NCBI GenBank assembly: GCA_016719565.1
Contig: JADJYU010000001.1
Span: 744,001 to 808,000, forward strand
From: Ignavibacteria bacterium
GTDB taxonomy: Bacteria > Bacteroidota > Ignavibacteria > Tepidaquicellales > Tepidaquicellaceae
Reading direction: 5' to 3'
DNA length: 64,000 bases
Shown here piece by piece: positions 17,488 to 25,917 of this stretch. Under the pieces are notes generated by a model that saw nothing but the letters and a program-made list of their open reading frames with translations, searched no databases and was not told the origin of the DNA. Both the position numbers and the translations under genes were made by a program. The number at the start of each line of letters is the position of its first letter. Positions within the stretch are counted from its first letter, which is position 1.

Positions 17488-18128
17488 TTTAGTTTATTTG
17501 AAGGTGCGTATTTAGTTCTTAATTTTTTAACGATCTGATATGATGCAAACGAAAAGATCAGTCCGGCATAGACATCGATCGTATAATGCGCTTTCTGAAG
17601 AATAACCGACGTTCCTACTGTCACCGTAGCCAGCAAAAAATATATCTTCAGATATTTATTCTTAGCAGTTTGAAAAAGCAAAAATGCAGTTGAGGTATGT
17701 CCGGAAAAAAACAGATCCTTAACAATTTTTTTCCCTGTACCCATCACAAATACAACAGGATCCTGAAGATCAATACATCCGACAGGCGGCTCCAGCGGAA
17801 TAAGATACATTGCGGACATTCTGAAAAGCACAAGAAGTATATATGCCTGAATTCCCGTCAGCAGTGTATCCGGGTCGAAGCTGAAAAAGATCAGAGCTAT
17901 CAGCAGAGATGAATAAATTGCAAAAAACAACAATCCGTTCAGATCAATTGCATGAAAATAGTTTAATACAGGATCATTAATTTCAGCGCCTTGTCTGGAT
18001 TCATTAAACAGAAGAAATCGGCTGAATGCGCTTAGCGTGAGTATCAGACAAACAACTGTAATAATAAATTCAGCTTTAGTATATCGGTATAAAAAATATT
18101 GCTTCCAGGCGGAAATAAATTTTGCCAA
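17484..18128 (-). CDS. PAP2-type membrane phosphatase, sphingomyelin-synthase-like
   Basis: This 214-residue protein has about six hydrophobic helices. The active-site motifs are DLFFSGHTSTAF and KAHYTIDVYAG, giving the His-His-Asp triad in the spacing and wording of the PAP2_C group (sphingomyelin synthase and related phospholipid headgroup transferases) rather than ordinary PAP2 phosphatases. It probably acts on lipid phosphates or moves a headgroup at the inner membrane; the exact reaction is unknown. It is translationally coupled to the RidA gene and lies 12 bases after the upstream DinB gene. Confidence 0.78.
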   Translation of the reverse strand: MAKFISAWKQYFLYRYTKAEFIITVVCLILTLSAFSRFLLFNESRQGAEINDPVLNYFHAIDLNGLLFFAIYSSLLIALIFFSFDPDTLLTGIQAYILLVLFRMSAMYLIPLEPPVGCIDLQDPVVFVMGTGKKIVKDLFFSGHTSTAFLLFQTAKNKYLKIYFLLATVTVGTSVILQKAHYTIDVYAGLIFSFASYQIVKKLRTKYAPSNKLK

Positions 18129-18140
18129 ATTAATAACAGA

Positions 18141-18641
18141 TTAATATATACTTTTTCCGGCTCGTGAAACTAAGATACCCAGCTGCCCTGCATGATACAT
18201 CTGATGAAGTTGCCAGTGAACGATCACGCCTTTCTTTGTCTTGAAATAATTATCTTCATTATTTTCCATAAGAGCATGTGGTTCGTCAAGTTCACTGTCA
18301 TTTAATTCCAGATAAACTTTTTTGTTCTTTTCACAGACATTATTCCAATACTCTTTTAAAACGGAAACAGCCGGATAATTTTCGGCTGGCGCGGGTTTGC
18401 TGCCTTGTCCGAATAATTCTATAAGTTCAGGATAAAGAATTTTCCCCTTTCCCATGTATTCCGAAAAGTCATCATCGCAGACAACAAGATGCCCCAATAT
18501 CCATATACCCGTGCTTTTTCCCGGAGATAATTCCTGTTTAAAATCTTCTTTCGAAAGAGGATTTATGCATCCGTTTACCCAGTCAACCATTATATCGTAC
18601 TGACCGGAATATAAATTGATCAAAGGATTGTTTAATGACAT
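18141..18641 (-). CDS. DinB-superfamily protein
   Basis: This 166-residue protein shows the DinB_2 layout: WILGHLVVCDDDF with the first His, and VHWQLHQMYHAGQLGILV with the final His pair and the usual YHAGQLG turn. These proteins form four-helix bundles with a metal site, and several are thiol-dependent S-transferases. It is a second, divergent DinB member within 4 kb of the one at 14425. No function can be assigned. Confidence 0.8.
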   Translation of the reverse strand: MSLNNPLINLYSGQYDIMVDWVNGCINPLSKEDFKQELSPGKSTGIWILGHLVVCDDDFSEYMGKGKILYPELIELFGQGSKPAPAENYPAVSVLKEYWNNVCEKNKKVYLELNDSELDEPHALMENNEDNYFKTKKGVIVHWQLHQMYHAGQLGILVSRAGKSIY

Positions 18642-18729
18642 CAGTTTAATTTTTGATTTTAATTAATTTCAGAATCGAATGAAGTATATATATTTAAAAA
18701 ATTTATAAATAAAAAATATTGGCACACTC

Positions 18730-19317
18730 TTATGAATCTAATGTTATATCTTCATTCGGAAGCAGGTCAATAAAATGCCAGATGTTACAGTAAAAATCTC
18801 CCGGACCAAATTCATCTTTTGCAACTCTCACAATACTGCCGTCTTCTTTCTTTTCAAACACGGATACACCTGGCCAGTAATACTTCTTATCGTCTTTTCT
18901 TATTTCATAACCCATGTCATATATAAATTCTGTTCCGGCAGCAGAGTAAGTTCTGTAATTCCATCCTCTCGAATCTGCAAACTCTTTATGAACTTCAGGT
19001 GCATCCGGACTTACTAAAACAAAAGAAGCTTTCTTTTCAATCTCTTTATAAGTGTCTTTAAAACCGTCAGCCCACATCGTACAATAGGAACATCCCTTTC
19101 CCATATTGTGAACTAGTATCAGATGATTTTTATCGCCGAACATTTCGGAAAGCTTTACATCCTTACCATCTCTGTCTTTCATAGTATAATCAGAAACATC
19201 CATTGCTGCGATAATTGAATTCAGATCAATCCTCTTTTTTCTGAGAAGTTCGATCTCTTTGTCTATTTCTGATAAATTTTCCTTAGCTGCTTTCTTTTCT
19301 TCTTCGGAGTATTTCAT
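18730..19317 (-). CDS. DUF899 thioredoxin-like protein
   Basis: This 195-residue protein begins with a charged helix (KENLSEIDKEIELLRKKR), then a thioredoxin-type domain with GKGCSYCTMWADGF, which gives a CxxC redox pair, and LVSPDAPEVHKEFADSRGW. The later GPGDFYCNIWHFIDLLP segment is typical of the DUF899 family. It is probably a cytoplasmic redox protein related to AhpC/TSA, with unknown substrate. Neighbours are small detoxification-type genes. Confidence 0.82.
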   Translation of the reverse strand: MKYSEEEKKAAKENLSEIDKEIELLRKKRIDLNSIIAAMDVSDYTMKDRDGKDVKLSEMFGDKNHLILVHNMGKGCSYCTMWADGFKDTYKEIEKKASFVLVSPDAPEVHKEFADSRGWNYRTYSAAGTEFIYDMGYEIRKDDKKYYWPGVSVFEKKEDGSIVRVAKDEFGPGDFYCNIWHFIDLLPNEDITLDS

Positions 19318-19347
19318 TTTATAAGTTAATTTAATTTTTTAAAAAAA

Positions 19348-19704
19348 TTATTGATGCTGCGGATCTGTAAGCTGAAACCAGTTACCGTCCGGATCTTTAA
19401 AAGTAAAGCACGAGTCAGAACCGTCTGTACCACTGAATACAAGACCTCTGCCTTCAAGTTCATCTTTCGTTTTCATTATGTCATACGTGTATATAACAAT
19501 TCCGATATTTGAATCTTTATATTCATCAGTTTGATTTTTATTCATTCCCGGTCTCAGCAGGAACTCAGTTTCTCCTAGTTTCATCCAGACGAATTTATCA
19601 TGCTGAATTTCCGTAACGCTGAAGCCAAGGATCTTTTCATAAAAATCCATAGACGTCATAGGATCTTTGACAAAAATTTCTATATGTCCGGCGCGGATAT
19701 TCAC
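19348..19704 (-). CDS. VOC-family protein
   Basis: This 118-residue single-domain VOC protein opens with HIEIFVKDPMTSMDFYEKIL, continues with Glu in TEFLLRPG, and ends FKDPDGNWFQLTDPQ. The FKDPDGNWFQL strand and the internal repeat of beta-alpha-beta3 units are standard for the fold. The substrate is unknown. Its ATG overlaps the TPR gene's stop by 4 bases, so the two are translationally coupled. Confidence 0.85.
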   Translation of the reverse strand: MNIRAGHIEIFVKDPMTSMDFYEKILGFSVTEIQHDKFVWMKLGETEFLLRPGMNKNQTDEYKDSNIGIVIYTYDIMKTKDELEGRGLVFSGTDGSDSCFTFKDPDGNWFQLTDPQHQ

Positions 19705-20570
19705 TCTCTGTTACCTGTTTTCTTTAGTCTCACAAGTCTGTCTTCTTCATTTTTTTGTAACCATATGTCCTGTGACAAAATATCATAAGCTTTTCCTGCG
19801 TATTCTTTGGCTTTCTCTTTCTCATTTTTTATAAGGCAGCATTCCATCAGTTCCTCAAATACATATCCGTCATTTTCAGCTTTTCCTTCATTAATATCAT
19901 TCAAAAGTAAAAGCTGCATTTCCATTGCTTCGTCTGTTTTACCAAGCATTCTCAGTGTTTTTGCCACGCTCCATTTTGCAATTGCCAATCCGTATCCTTT
20001 CTTATTTTCTTCATGCCACTGTCTGCATTTTTCAAATATATTCAGCGCTTTTTCATAATCCTTCATATCAAAGTAAGTCCAGCCGATGTTATTGTAAAGA
20101 GATCCAAGCCATCCTTTTGCTCTTTGATCATCAGACTCTTCGGCGTCTTTCAAAGCAGTCTCATTCCATTTAAGAGCTTCGCCGTGAGATTCAATGATTG
20201 CCATCATGTGAGCGGCGTCAACCGCATAACCGTCTTCTCCTATTTGTTTACTGAGCTCATAAGCTTTAAGAAATAAATCACGTGACTTTTCTTTTTGATT
20301 GGACGAATTAAACACGCGTCCCCTTTCGAGCAGATACCTGACTTTCTCAATGCCTGAATCTTCGGTAAGATTATCTTTAACTTCATCCAGCAGTGAATGC
20401 GCTTCATCAAACTTCATCTGCAGTCCGAGCGTCCTGGCGATTTGAGTTTGCAGCTGAAGGTAAGCTGAATTGTCGTTAGAACTTTTTACTTCGTCAAGTA
20501 TTTCACGGAATTTAATTTCCGTACCTGCGGGATCATTGTAATCCCATAATTTGTCAAAATTATTCACCAA
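19701..20570 (-). CDS. Cytoplasmic tetratricopeptide-repeat protein
   Basis: This 289-residue protein has no signal peptide. TPR helices are clear at YLQLQTQIARTLGLQMKFDEA, LLERGRVFNSSNQKEKSRDL, GWLGSLYNNIGWTYFDMKDY and FEELMECCLIKNEKEKAKEY. It resembles small bacterial TPR proteins that act as protein scaffolds. No effector domain is attached. It begins the minus-strand run that continues into the VOC, DUF899, DinB, PAP2, RidA and kynurenine genes. Confidence 0.8.
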   Translation of the reverse strand: MVNNFDKLWDYNDPAGTEIKFREILDEVKSSNDNSAYLQLQTQIARTLGLQMKFDEAHSLLDEVKDNLTEDSGIEKVRYLLERGRVFNSSNQKEKSRDLFLKAYELSKQIGEDGYAVDAAHMMAIIESHGEALKWNETALKDAEESDDQRAKGWLGSLYNNIGWTYFDMKDYEKALNIFEKCRQWHEENKKGYGLAIAKWSVAKTLRMLGKTDEAMEMQLLLLNDINEGKAENDGYVFEELMECCLIKNEKEKAKEYAGKAYDILSQDIWLQKNEEDRLVRLKKTGNRE

Positions 20571-20918
20571 TTGTAAATTAGTTTTAAAAAGTATGTCTGT
20601 AAAATAATTTAACTATTTTAAAAATTCAACTAATTGGGAATGATAATTAAAGTACATAGATATTTCTCTCTTCTTAATAATTATGTGATGTTTAACTTTA
20701 AATGAAAAGGAAAACTATGTTTATAAACTTATAAACTTTTATTGTTTTCAAAAAGCTTAAAGAAGGACAAATCTTGATGAGATATTTTGAAATTAAGTTT
20801 TTAGAGGATGCAGATAAGTTTTTAGGAGAATGTGATTCAAAAACTGTAAACAAACGGTAAGACTTTCTGATTTGAAGCAGATATGTTTAAAAAATAGATC
20901 TCATAAAACAATTTATTA
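20571..20918. other. 348-base intergenic stretch with a toxin remnant and a palindrome
   Basis: AT-rich. It contains the 10-base palindrome GTTTATAAAC at 20719-20728 followed at once by a TTATAAAC half-copy, and the toxin-like fragment at 20777-20860. A palindrome plus half-site just before a toxin fragment could be the remains of a toxin-antitoxin operator. Nothing else is recognisable. Confidence 0.4.
20777..20860 (+). pseudogene. Truncated HigB/RelE-like toxin fragment
   Basis: The 27-codon frame reads MRYFEIKFLEDADKFLGE then CDSKTVNKR and stops. This is the usual N-terminus of Gp49-type HigB/RelE toxins of Bacteroidota (a KVIFLEEAEEFLESLDEK pattern), which normally continue with an IIYNI segment and a WEFR catalytic part. 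That remainder is absent, and no antitoxin frame was found. It is called a remnant from pattern memory only. Confidence 0.5.
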
Positions 20919-22490
20919 TCACTTGAGAAGCAGCATTTTCTTAGTCTCAATAAAACTATCCGCTTCAATTCTATAAAAATATATCCCGCTCGAAAAATCA
21001 CTTCCGGCGAACTCAACTTCATAACTCCCAACAGATTTGTATTCATTTACCAAAGTCGCGACTTCATTCCCAAGCACATCATACACAATCATTTTTACAA
21101 AACTCGCAACTCGTAACTCGTAATTTATAACTGTGTTTGGATTAAAGGGATTTGGATAATTTTGGTTAAGAAAGAATTTATCTGGAAATACAGAAACTGA
21201 ATTTGAATTTGAGTTACCGGTAAGTAAAGAATATTTCACAGTTAATATTGTAATATCAGGATATACTGTATATGCATTTCCAGACACATATATATTATCA
21301 TTTTTGTCGGAAATTATTTTTATTGGTCTACAGCCAGTGCCTGAAGTATTTACATATTCACCGTTCCAAAAAAGTGAGCCGTCAGAATTATATACATATG
21401 TATAATATTTTTGATTTCCACTACCAGTACTATAAGCTGATAAAAAAATTTTATTATTCTGATTGGTGTATATTGATGCAGGAAACAACACGCTTGGAGT
21501 CTGTGCTGTCCAAATGTCATTACCCGAAGTATCAATTTTATTTATAATTACATAATAAGATTGATTGATATTATTATATCTTGCTGAGATAAGATTTTGA
21601 TTTGTATCAATATTAAATTCTTTTAAATTATCAAGTTGTTTAAACCAAAGCGAATCTCCGTTAGAATTAAATTTTAAAATACCGTTAGCACCTACATAAA
21701 TATTTGAATTAACATCTGTTAATAAAGTTTCGGAAGAAGACATATTTTTAATTGTTTTAATCCATAACTGAATTCCATTTGAGTCTAATTTTATGATATT
21801 TAAATCATTTGAATATGAATTATTTGTAGTGTCAACGTTATCACCCGAGATTATTACATTCCCTGAACTGTCTATTGCTAATTTTGGTTTTGGAGCATAA
21901 TCACTTAAAACATATTGAGAAAACCCGCAATATTGATATCTCCAGATCTCATTACCATTCAGATCATATTTAAATATCGTCCATTTGAAATTACAACTCC
22001 CGGTACCGGAGTCTCCATAGGAATTAGAGCCGGCAATATATAAATATTTATTTTTATAGACAATTAGTTTATAAGCCCTGTCACTAGATCCCATTGGATT
22101 ATCATAAGTCCTTGACCATTGAAAAATACCATTATAATCATACTTTATGGTTAGAAAATTATTATTAAATGAGGGGGAATGTTCACCTGTCATATATACA
22201 TTTCCCGAATCATCAGCACTAACAGCATAAGATTGTCCTGACATAAAAAATCCGGGTAAGGGATAAGCTACATTCCAGATCAAATTACTGTTTTGATCCA
22301 TTTTTGCAATTGAATACCTGTAACCCAATAAAACAAGATTGCCGGATTTGTCAAAAGTAAGATCAGTTATATTATTTGTACTGCTGTCAGGGCGTGGAGT
22401 CCTTTCAGCCCATTCCAAATTGTATTGAGACCTGCATTCGTTGAAGAAGAAAATTGATAAGATTAAGAGTAAAAATATTTTATGTCCCAT
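20919..22490 (-). CDS. Secreted SBBP-like beta-propeller protein with type IX sorting domain
   Basis: This 523-residue protein has an N-terminal signal sequence (LLLILSIFFFNECRS). The body has about ten repeats of the D-x-x-GN-x-Y-x-x-G type (DDSGNVYMTG, DSSGNVIISGD, DKNDNIYVSG), as in SBBP beta-propellers. The C-terminal sorting domain is complete: NYPNPFNP, VKMIVYDVLGNEVATLVNEY and SSGIYFYRIEAD...MLLLK. An unusual NYELRVASF stretch inside this domain is encoded by ATTACGA-type repeats (21098-21125). The Cys in FNECRS might also suggest a lipobox, but type IX export fits better. Ligand unknown. Confidence 0.82.
   Translation of the reverse strand: MGHKIFLLLILSIFFFNECRSQYNLEWAERTPRPDSSTNNITDLTFDKSGNLVLLGYRYSIAKMDQNSNLIWNVAYPLPGFFMSGQSYAVSADDSGNVYMTGEHSPSFNNNFLTIKYDYNGIFQWSRTYDNPMGSSDRAYKLIVYKNKYLYIAGSNSYGDSGTGSCNFKWTIFKYDLNGNEIWRYQYCGFSQYVLSDYAPKPKLAIDSSGNVIISGDNVDTTNNSYSNDLNIIKLDSNGIQLWIKTIKNMSSSETLLTDVNSNIYVGANGILKFNSNGDSLWFKQLDNLKEFNIDTNQNLISARYNNINQSYYVIINKIDTSGNDIWTAQTPSVLFPASIYTNQNNKIFLSAYSTGSGNQKYYTYVYNSDGSLFWNGEYVNTSGTGCRPIKIISDKNDNIYVSGNAYTVYPDITILTVKYSLLTGNSNSNSVSVFPDKFFLNQNYPNPFNPNTVINYELRVASFVKMIVYDVLGNEVATLVNEYKSVGSYEVEFAGSDFSSGIYFYRIEADSFIETKKMLLLK
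21098..21125 (-). repeat. In-frame ACGAGTT-type repeat inside a type IX sorting domain
   Basis: On the coding strand the sequence AATTACGAGTTACGAG continues as TTGCGAGTTTTG. It consists of three tandem units and is translated as NYELRVASF. It resembles the intergenic ATTACGAATTACAG repeat at 35911. The corresponding positions in the other two sorting domains of the window (KYTIPVSGN, KYRLQNNGL) lack it. Confidence 0.55.
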
Positions 22491-22882
22491 ATTTTTTTTT
22501 ATAAAAGTAAATCAAATACTGAGTAAGATGTGAGGGTAACTGAATGTAACTCATATTTAATTCCACTAATTTTATGCAGATTTAAGATAAGTTGCTTAAT
22601 TTTTTAAAACAAGGAATGATTATGAGTAAGCGTTGACGACTATGACGGATTTGTTATCACTAACTGAAGTTACACAATTTAAATTTTTTTAAGATTTTTA
22701 TTGAAGGGATTTAATCGAAACAGAGTTTCGCTTGAAATGGCATTTCCAAACGGAATTTGGAAACGAGCAAAACTTAATAGAAAAAATTATGCTGTAAGTT
22801 AAAAATTTATTACATTAATAAAAAAATCTTATTTAGACTTTAACACAGAATATAATATGAGTAATTTGTTCATTAAAAATTT
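22491..22882. other. 392-base intergenic stretch between divergent genes
   Basis: AT-rich region holding the start regions of two divergent genes. It contains two adjacent perfect hairpins at 22716-22763, listed separately. No protein-coding frame, RNA gene or convincing promoter pair was recognised. Confidence 0.5.
22716..22763. repeat. REP-like pair of palindromes
   Basis: First hairpin: CGAAAC-AGA-GTTTCG (22716-22730). Second: TTTCCAAA-CGGAA-TTTGGAAA (22743-22763). Both stems are perfect, and the pair is separated by 12 bases. Such paired short palindromes between genes are typical of REP elements. A decayed REP-associated transposase lies at 47967. Confidence 0.5.
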
Positions 22883-24334
22883 ATGACAAAACCAATTTCT
22901 AAGATCGGATTCGGATGTTACAGGATCAATACCGGGATAGAGCAGCACTATAACTCTTTGCTAAAAGCTCTCCTTGAAGGCGTGAATCTGATCGATACTT
23001 CATCAAACTATTCCATGGGCGGAAGCGAATCGCTTGTCGGAAAGGTTTTAAATGAACTGATAACAGAAAATAAAATTCAAAGGGAAGATATTACGCTTGT
23101 AACGAAAGGCGGATATATACAGGGTATACTTTTAAATGAACTTAAGAAATTAAAAGAAGAAGGTAAGATCTTTGAAGAAGTTGTAGAAGAATCCGACCGG
23201 CTCTGGCACTGTATTTCACCGGATTTTTTGGAAGATCAGCTCAGAAGACAGTTCGAAAGATTGAATACGCCCTACATAGATTATTACCTTTTGCATAATC
23301 CGGAATATTTTCTTGAAAATGCAGCGCACAGTAATCCTGATAAGAGCAAAGCTTCTGAAATATATTACGGCAGAATAGAAAAGGCATTCATATATCTTGA
23401 AAAGCAGTGCGATACAGGAAGGATAAAATATTACGGCGTATCATCCAATACATTTCCCGCTTATTCAGACGATCCGTCTTTTACTTCACTGGAAAGAATT
23501 TATGAAATAGCGAATTCAATTTCCAAGAGTAACAGATTTAAAATGATACAGCTGCCACTTAATCTTTTTGAAGCCGGCGCAGTGAAAATTAAAAATCAGC
23601 AGAATAAAACCAAAACAGTCCTTGAGTATGCAGCGGATAAAGATCTGAAAGTGATTATAAACAGACCGCTTAATGCCATTACTTCAAAAGGTCTTGTCCG
23701 GCTCGCTGATTTTAAATCTGAACAATTGGAAGAGAAGGATTTTATAAAACAGATAAAACTTGTTAAACTGCTTGAAGAAGATCTCTTAAATGAAAAGCTG
23801 AGCGGTGAAGAAATTCATGAAGAAGATCTTAAAAAATTAAAGAGCTGTCTGATAACCGGAAAGCAGATAGATGAGAACTGGAAATTCTTCGGCAGCATAG
23901 AACATTTTAATGATCTCATAAGACAGCTCTTTGCTCCGAGGATAAATACGCTTCTGGATTACTTTGAAAAAAATATTTCTGACGAAGGCGCGAAAGAACT
24001 TTTTAATAACTACATACAAAATGTTTATAGACTGCTGAATCTGACCGGAAATTATTATAAGCTCAGAGCTGAAAAGAGGAGCAGGTTTATTCACGGACTT
24101 GTAAATTCAAAATTAGATCCCGCTTATCATAACTTAACACTTTCACAGAAAACTGTTTTGATCATTTCTTCCGTAAAAGGCGTGGACTGTGTACTTGCCG
24201 GTATGACCAGACCTGAATATGCAGATGATCTTTTAAGAGTCACTGAATTAAGTAAAGTTGAAAATGCTGAAGAGATAATTTCATATGTGTCTTCTGAAAT
24301 TGAATCAGCAAATAATAAGACGGAGATCAGTTAA
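22883..24334 (+). CDS. Long aldo/keto-reductase-family protein
   Basis: This 483-residue protein starts with the AKR barrel: KIGFGCYRINTG, NLIDTSSNYSMGGSE (catalytic Asp and Tyr), TLVTKGG (Lys), YYLLHNPEYF (His) and IKYYGVSSN. Ordinary AKRs have 280-340 residues. Here an insertion after LHNP and a long helical segment (about residues 270-400) with Lys/Glu-rich stretches extend the barrel before a normal end (VDCVLAGMTRPEYADDLL). The substrate is unknown. The gene lies 15 bases before the next one and may form an operon with it and tadA. Confidence 0.85.
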   Translation: MTKPISKIGFGCYRINTGIEQHYNSLLKALLEGVNLIDTSSNYSMGGSESLVGKVLNELITENKIQREDITLVTKGGYIQGILLNELKKLKEEGKIFEEVVEESDRLWHCISPDFLEDQLRRQFERLNTPYIDYYLLHNPEYFLENAAHSNPDKSKASEIYYGRIEKAFIYLEKQCDTGRIKYYGVSSNTFPAYSDDPSFTSLERIYEIANSISKSNRFKMIQLPLNLFEAGAVKIKNQQNKTKTVLEYAADKDLKVIINRPLNAITSKGLVRLADFKSEQLEEKDFIKQIKLVKLLEEDLLNEKLSGEEIHEEDLKKLKSCLITGKQIDENWKFFGSIEHFNDLIRQLFAPRINTLLDYFEKNISDEGAKELFNNYIQNVYRLLNLTGNYYKLRAEKRSRFIHGLVNSKLDPAYHNLTLSQKTVLIISSVKGVDCVLAGMTRPEYADDLLRVTELSKVENAEEIISYVSSEIESANNKTEIS

Positions 24335-24349
24335 ATTCAAAGAACTTTA

Positions 24350-25447
24350 ATGGAAAGGAAGGAAAAACTTAAAATTATACTGATCATAGCTCTCGGAGTA
24401 ATGCTTATCATTTTTACTTTACTGTTAATATTTTCAGAAGAAAAAGAAGAACCAGGTCTTACGCAAATTTCAAAGAATGAGATCACTCCTGCTATTTTTA
24501 AAAAAGACATAGATTCGATATTACATTCTTTCGGAATTAAAGACGAATTGAAAACCAAATCCGGCGGAAATAATAAATCCGGCAAAAATACTGATGAGGG
24601 ATATGCGCTCACGGAAAGCATTCTGTTACCGGCTGATATTCAGACTATAAATCTTAATTATGATCTCTCATTATACTTTGCGAAAAATGGATTTACTTCA
24701 GTAACGACTGAAGATGCTAAGACGAAAAATATTGTAATGGAGATCTTTCAGATAAAGGACAGCAGCAGAACCAAATATGCAAAATTAAATTTTATCTATT
24801 CACAAAAAGCCGTAAGAAATATTTCTGAGATATGCGTAACACTTGACAGCATTGAATATATGGATTTCGGTGATGCAGAAAAAATTTTAAAATCTACTGA
24901 AAAAATTTCAGTTTTTCTTCCCATGGGAAATGACAAAGCTGATTATCAGTCAATGATAACTGATAACAATAAAAATTATCTGCTGAAGTTTGTCATAGGA
25001 GGTAAGAATGATATTACTTCGGATTTTAATTCCGAAATGAAAGAGTCTCTGATAAAGCAGAGAATAAGATCTGTTGCGATCAGTTATCCTAAAGCTTCGG
25101 GCATTGTGTTGTATTATCCGAAGGAAAGGAAAGAGTTTGCGGAAAAGATAAAATCTGAATTCAGTAAAAATAATATGCGCGTATACAGCGATACTTTATT
25201 CAGAGAGATCAGAACGGATGAAAACAAAGTAAGCAGACTATTTGATGAAATAAAAAGAGAATCTGAAAAAGGAACAAAGCTGAAGTTTTATACGGTCAGC
25301 TTTTCAGGAAAGGATTTTGAAGAATATACAAACAGGATCTGGGAATTAAAAAAACCCGGCATTAAATTTCTCACGGTAAATGACGCAGAGAAAAAACTGA
25401 ATAATATGTTGAATGAAAAAGTCCGGGATTCTTTAACCGTAAAATAA
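24350..25447 (+). CDS. Membrane-anchored protein, possibly a divergent polysaccharide-deacetylase-like fold
   Basis: This 365-residue protein has one N-terminal transmembrane anchor (residues 7-28, LKIILIIALGVMLIIF), then a Lys/Asp-rich linker and an extracytoplasmic domain. The pattern ISEICVTLDSIEYMDF, ISVFLPMGNDKADYQ and MRVYSDTLFREI loosely recalls divergent polysaccharide deacetylases (DUF610), where the order is a DD motif, an HxPM motif and a D-S-x-T strand. The catalytic HxPM motif is not preserved (FLPM). I do not recognise it securely. It is 18 bases before tadA. Confidence 0.4.
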   Translation: MERKEKLKIILIIALGVMLIIFTLLLIFSEEKEEPGLTQISKNEITPAIFKKDIDSILHSFGIKDELKTKSGGNNKSGKNTDEGYALTESILLPADIQTINLNYDLSLYFAKNGFTSVTTEDAKTKNIVMEIFQIKDSSRTKYAKLNFIYSQKAVRNISEICVTLDSIEYMDFGDAEKILKSTEKISVFLPMGNDKADYQSMITDNNKNYLLKFVIGGKNDITSDFNSEMKESLIKQRIRSVAISYPKASGIVLYYPKERKEFAEKIKSEFSKNNMRVYSDTLFREIRTDENKVSRLFDEIKRESEKGTKLKFYTVSFSGKDFEEYTNRIWELKKPGIKFLTVNDAEKKLNNMLNEKVRDSLTVK

Positions 25448-25465
25448 TTTTAAAGGATATATAAA

Positions 25466-25915
25466 ATGATCAGTCACGAATTTTTTATGAACTATGCATA
25501 CAGGGAAGCCGAGATCGCATATGAACAGCAGGAGATACCTGTCGGCTGTGTGATAGTTTTTCAGAATTCTATAATCGCTAAATCTCATAATCAGACTGAA
25601 ATGCTGAAAGACCCGACAGCTCATGCGGAGATACTTGCCATAACTTCGGCTGCAGAATATCTTCAGTCAAAGCAGCTTGTCGGCTGCAGCATGTATGTAA
25701 CGCTTGAGCCGTGTGCAATGTGCGCCGGAGCGGTAGTCCTTTCCAAAACCGAGAATCTTTTTTTCGGCGCGTTTGACAACAAAAGCGGCGCTTGCGGCAG
25801 CGTTATGAACATTACAAACAACAAGGATCTCAATCATAAATGTAATGTTACCGGAGGAATATTGGATGACAAATGCCGCGAAATACTGAGAAGCTTTTTT
25901 GATGTTAAGAGGTGA
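25466..25915 (+). CDS. tadA: tRNA adenosine(34) deaminase
   Basis: TadA converts A34 of tRNA-Arg(ACG) to inosine. The 149-residue protein has the zinc and proton-shuttle motif His53-Ala-Glu55 (TAHAEILAI) and Pro-Cys83-x2-Cys86 (EPCAMCAGA), plus the FGAFDNKSGACGSV segment of the dimer interface. An AAAGGA stretch lies before the ATG. It is convergent with rsmA across 2 bases. Confidence 0.93.
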   Translation: MISHEFFMNYAYREAEIAYEQQEIPVGCVIVFQNSIIAKSHNQTEMLKDPTAHAEILAITSAAEYLQSKQLVGCSMYVTLEPCAMCAGAVVLSKTENLFFGAFDNKSGACGSVMNITNNKDLNHKCNVTGGILDDKCREILRSFFDVKR

Positions 25916-25917
25916 TG

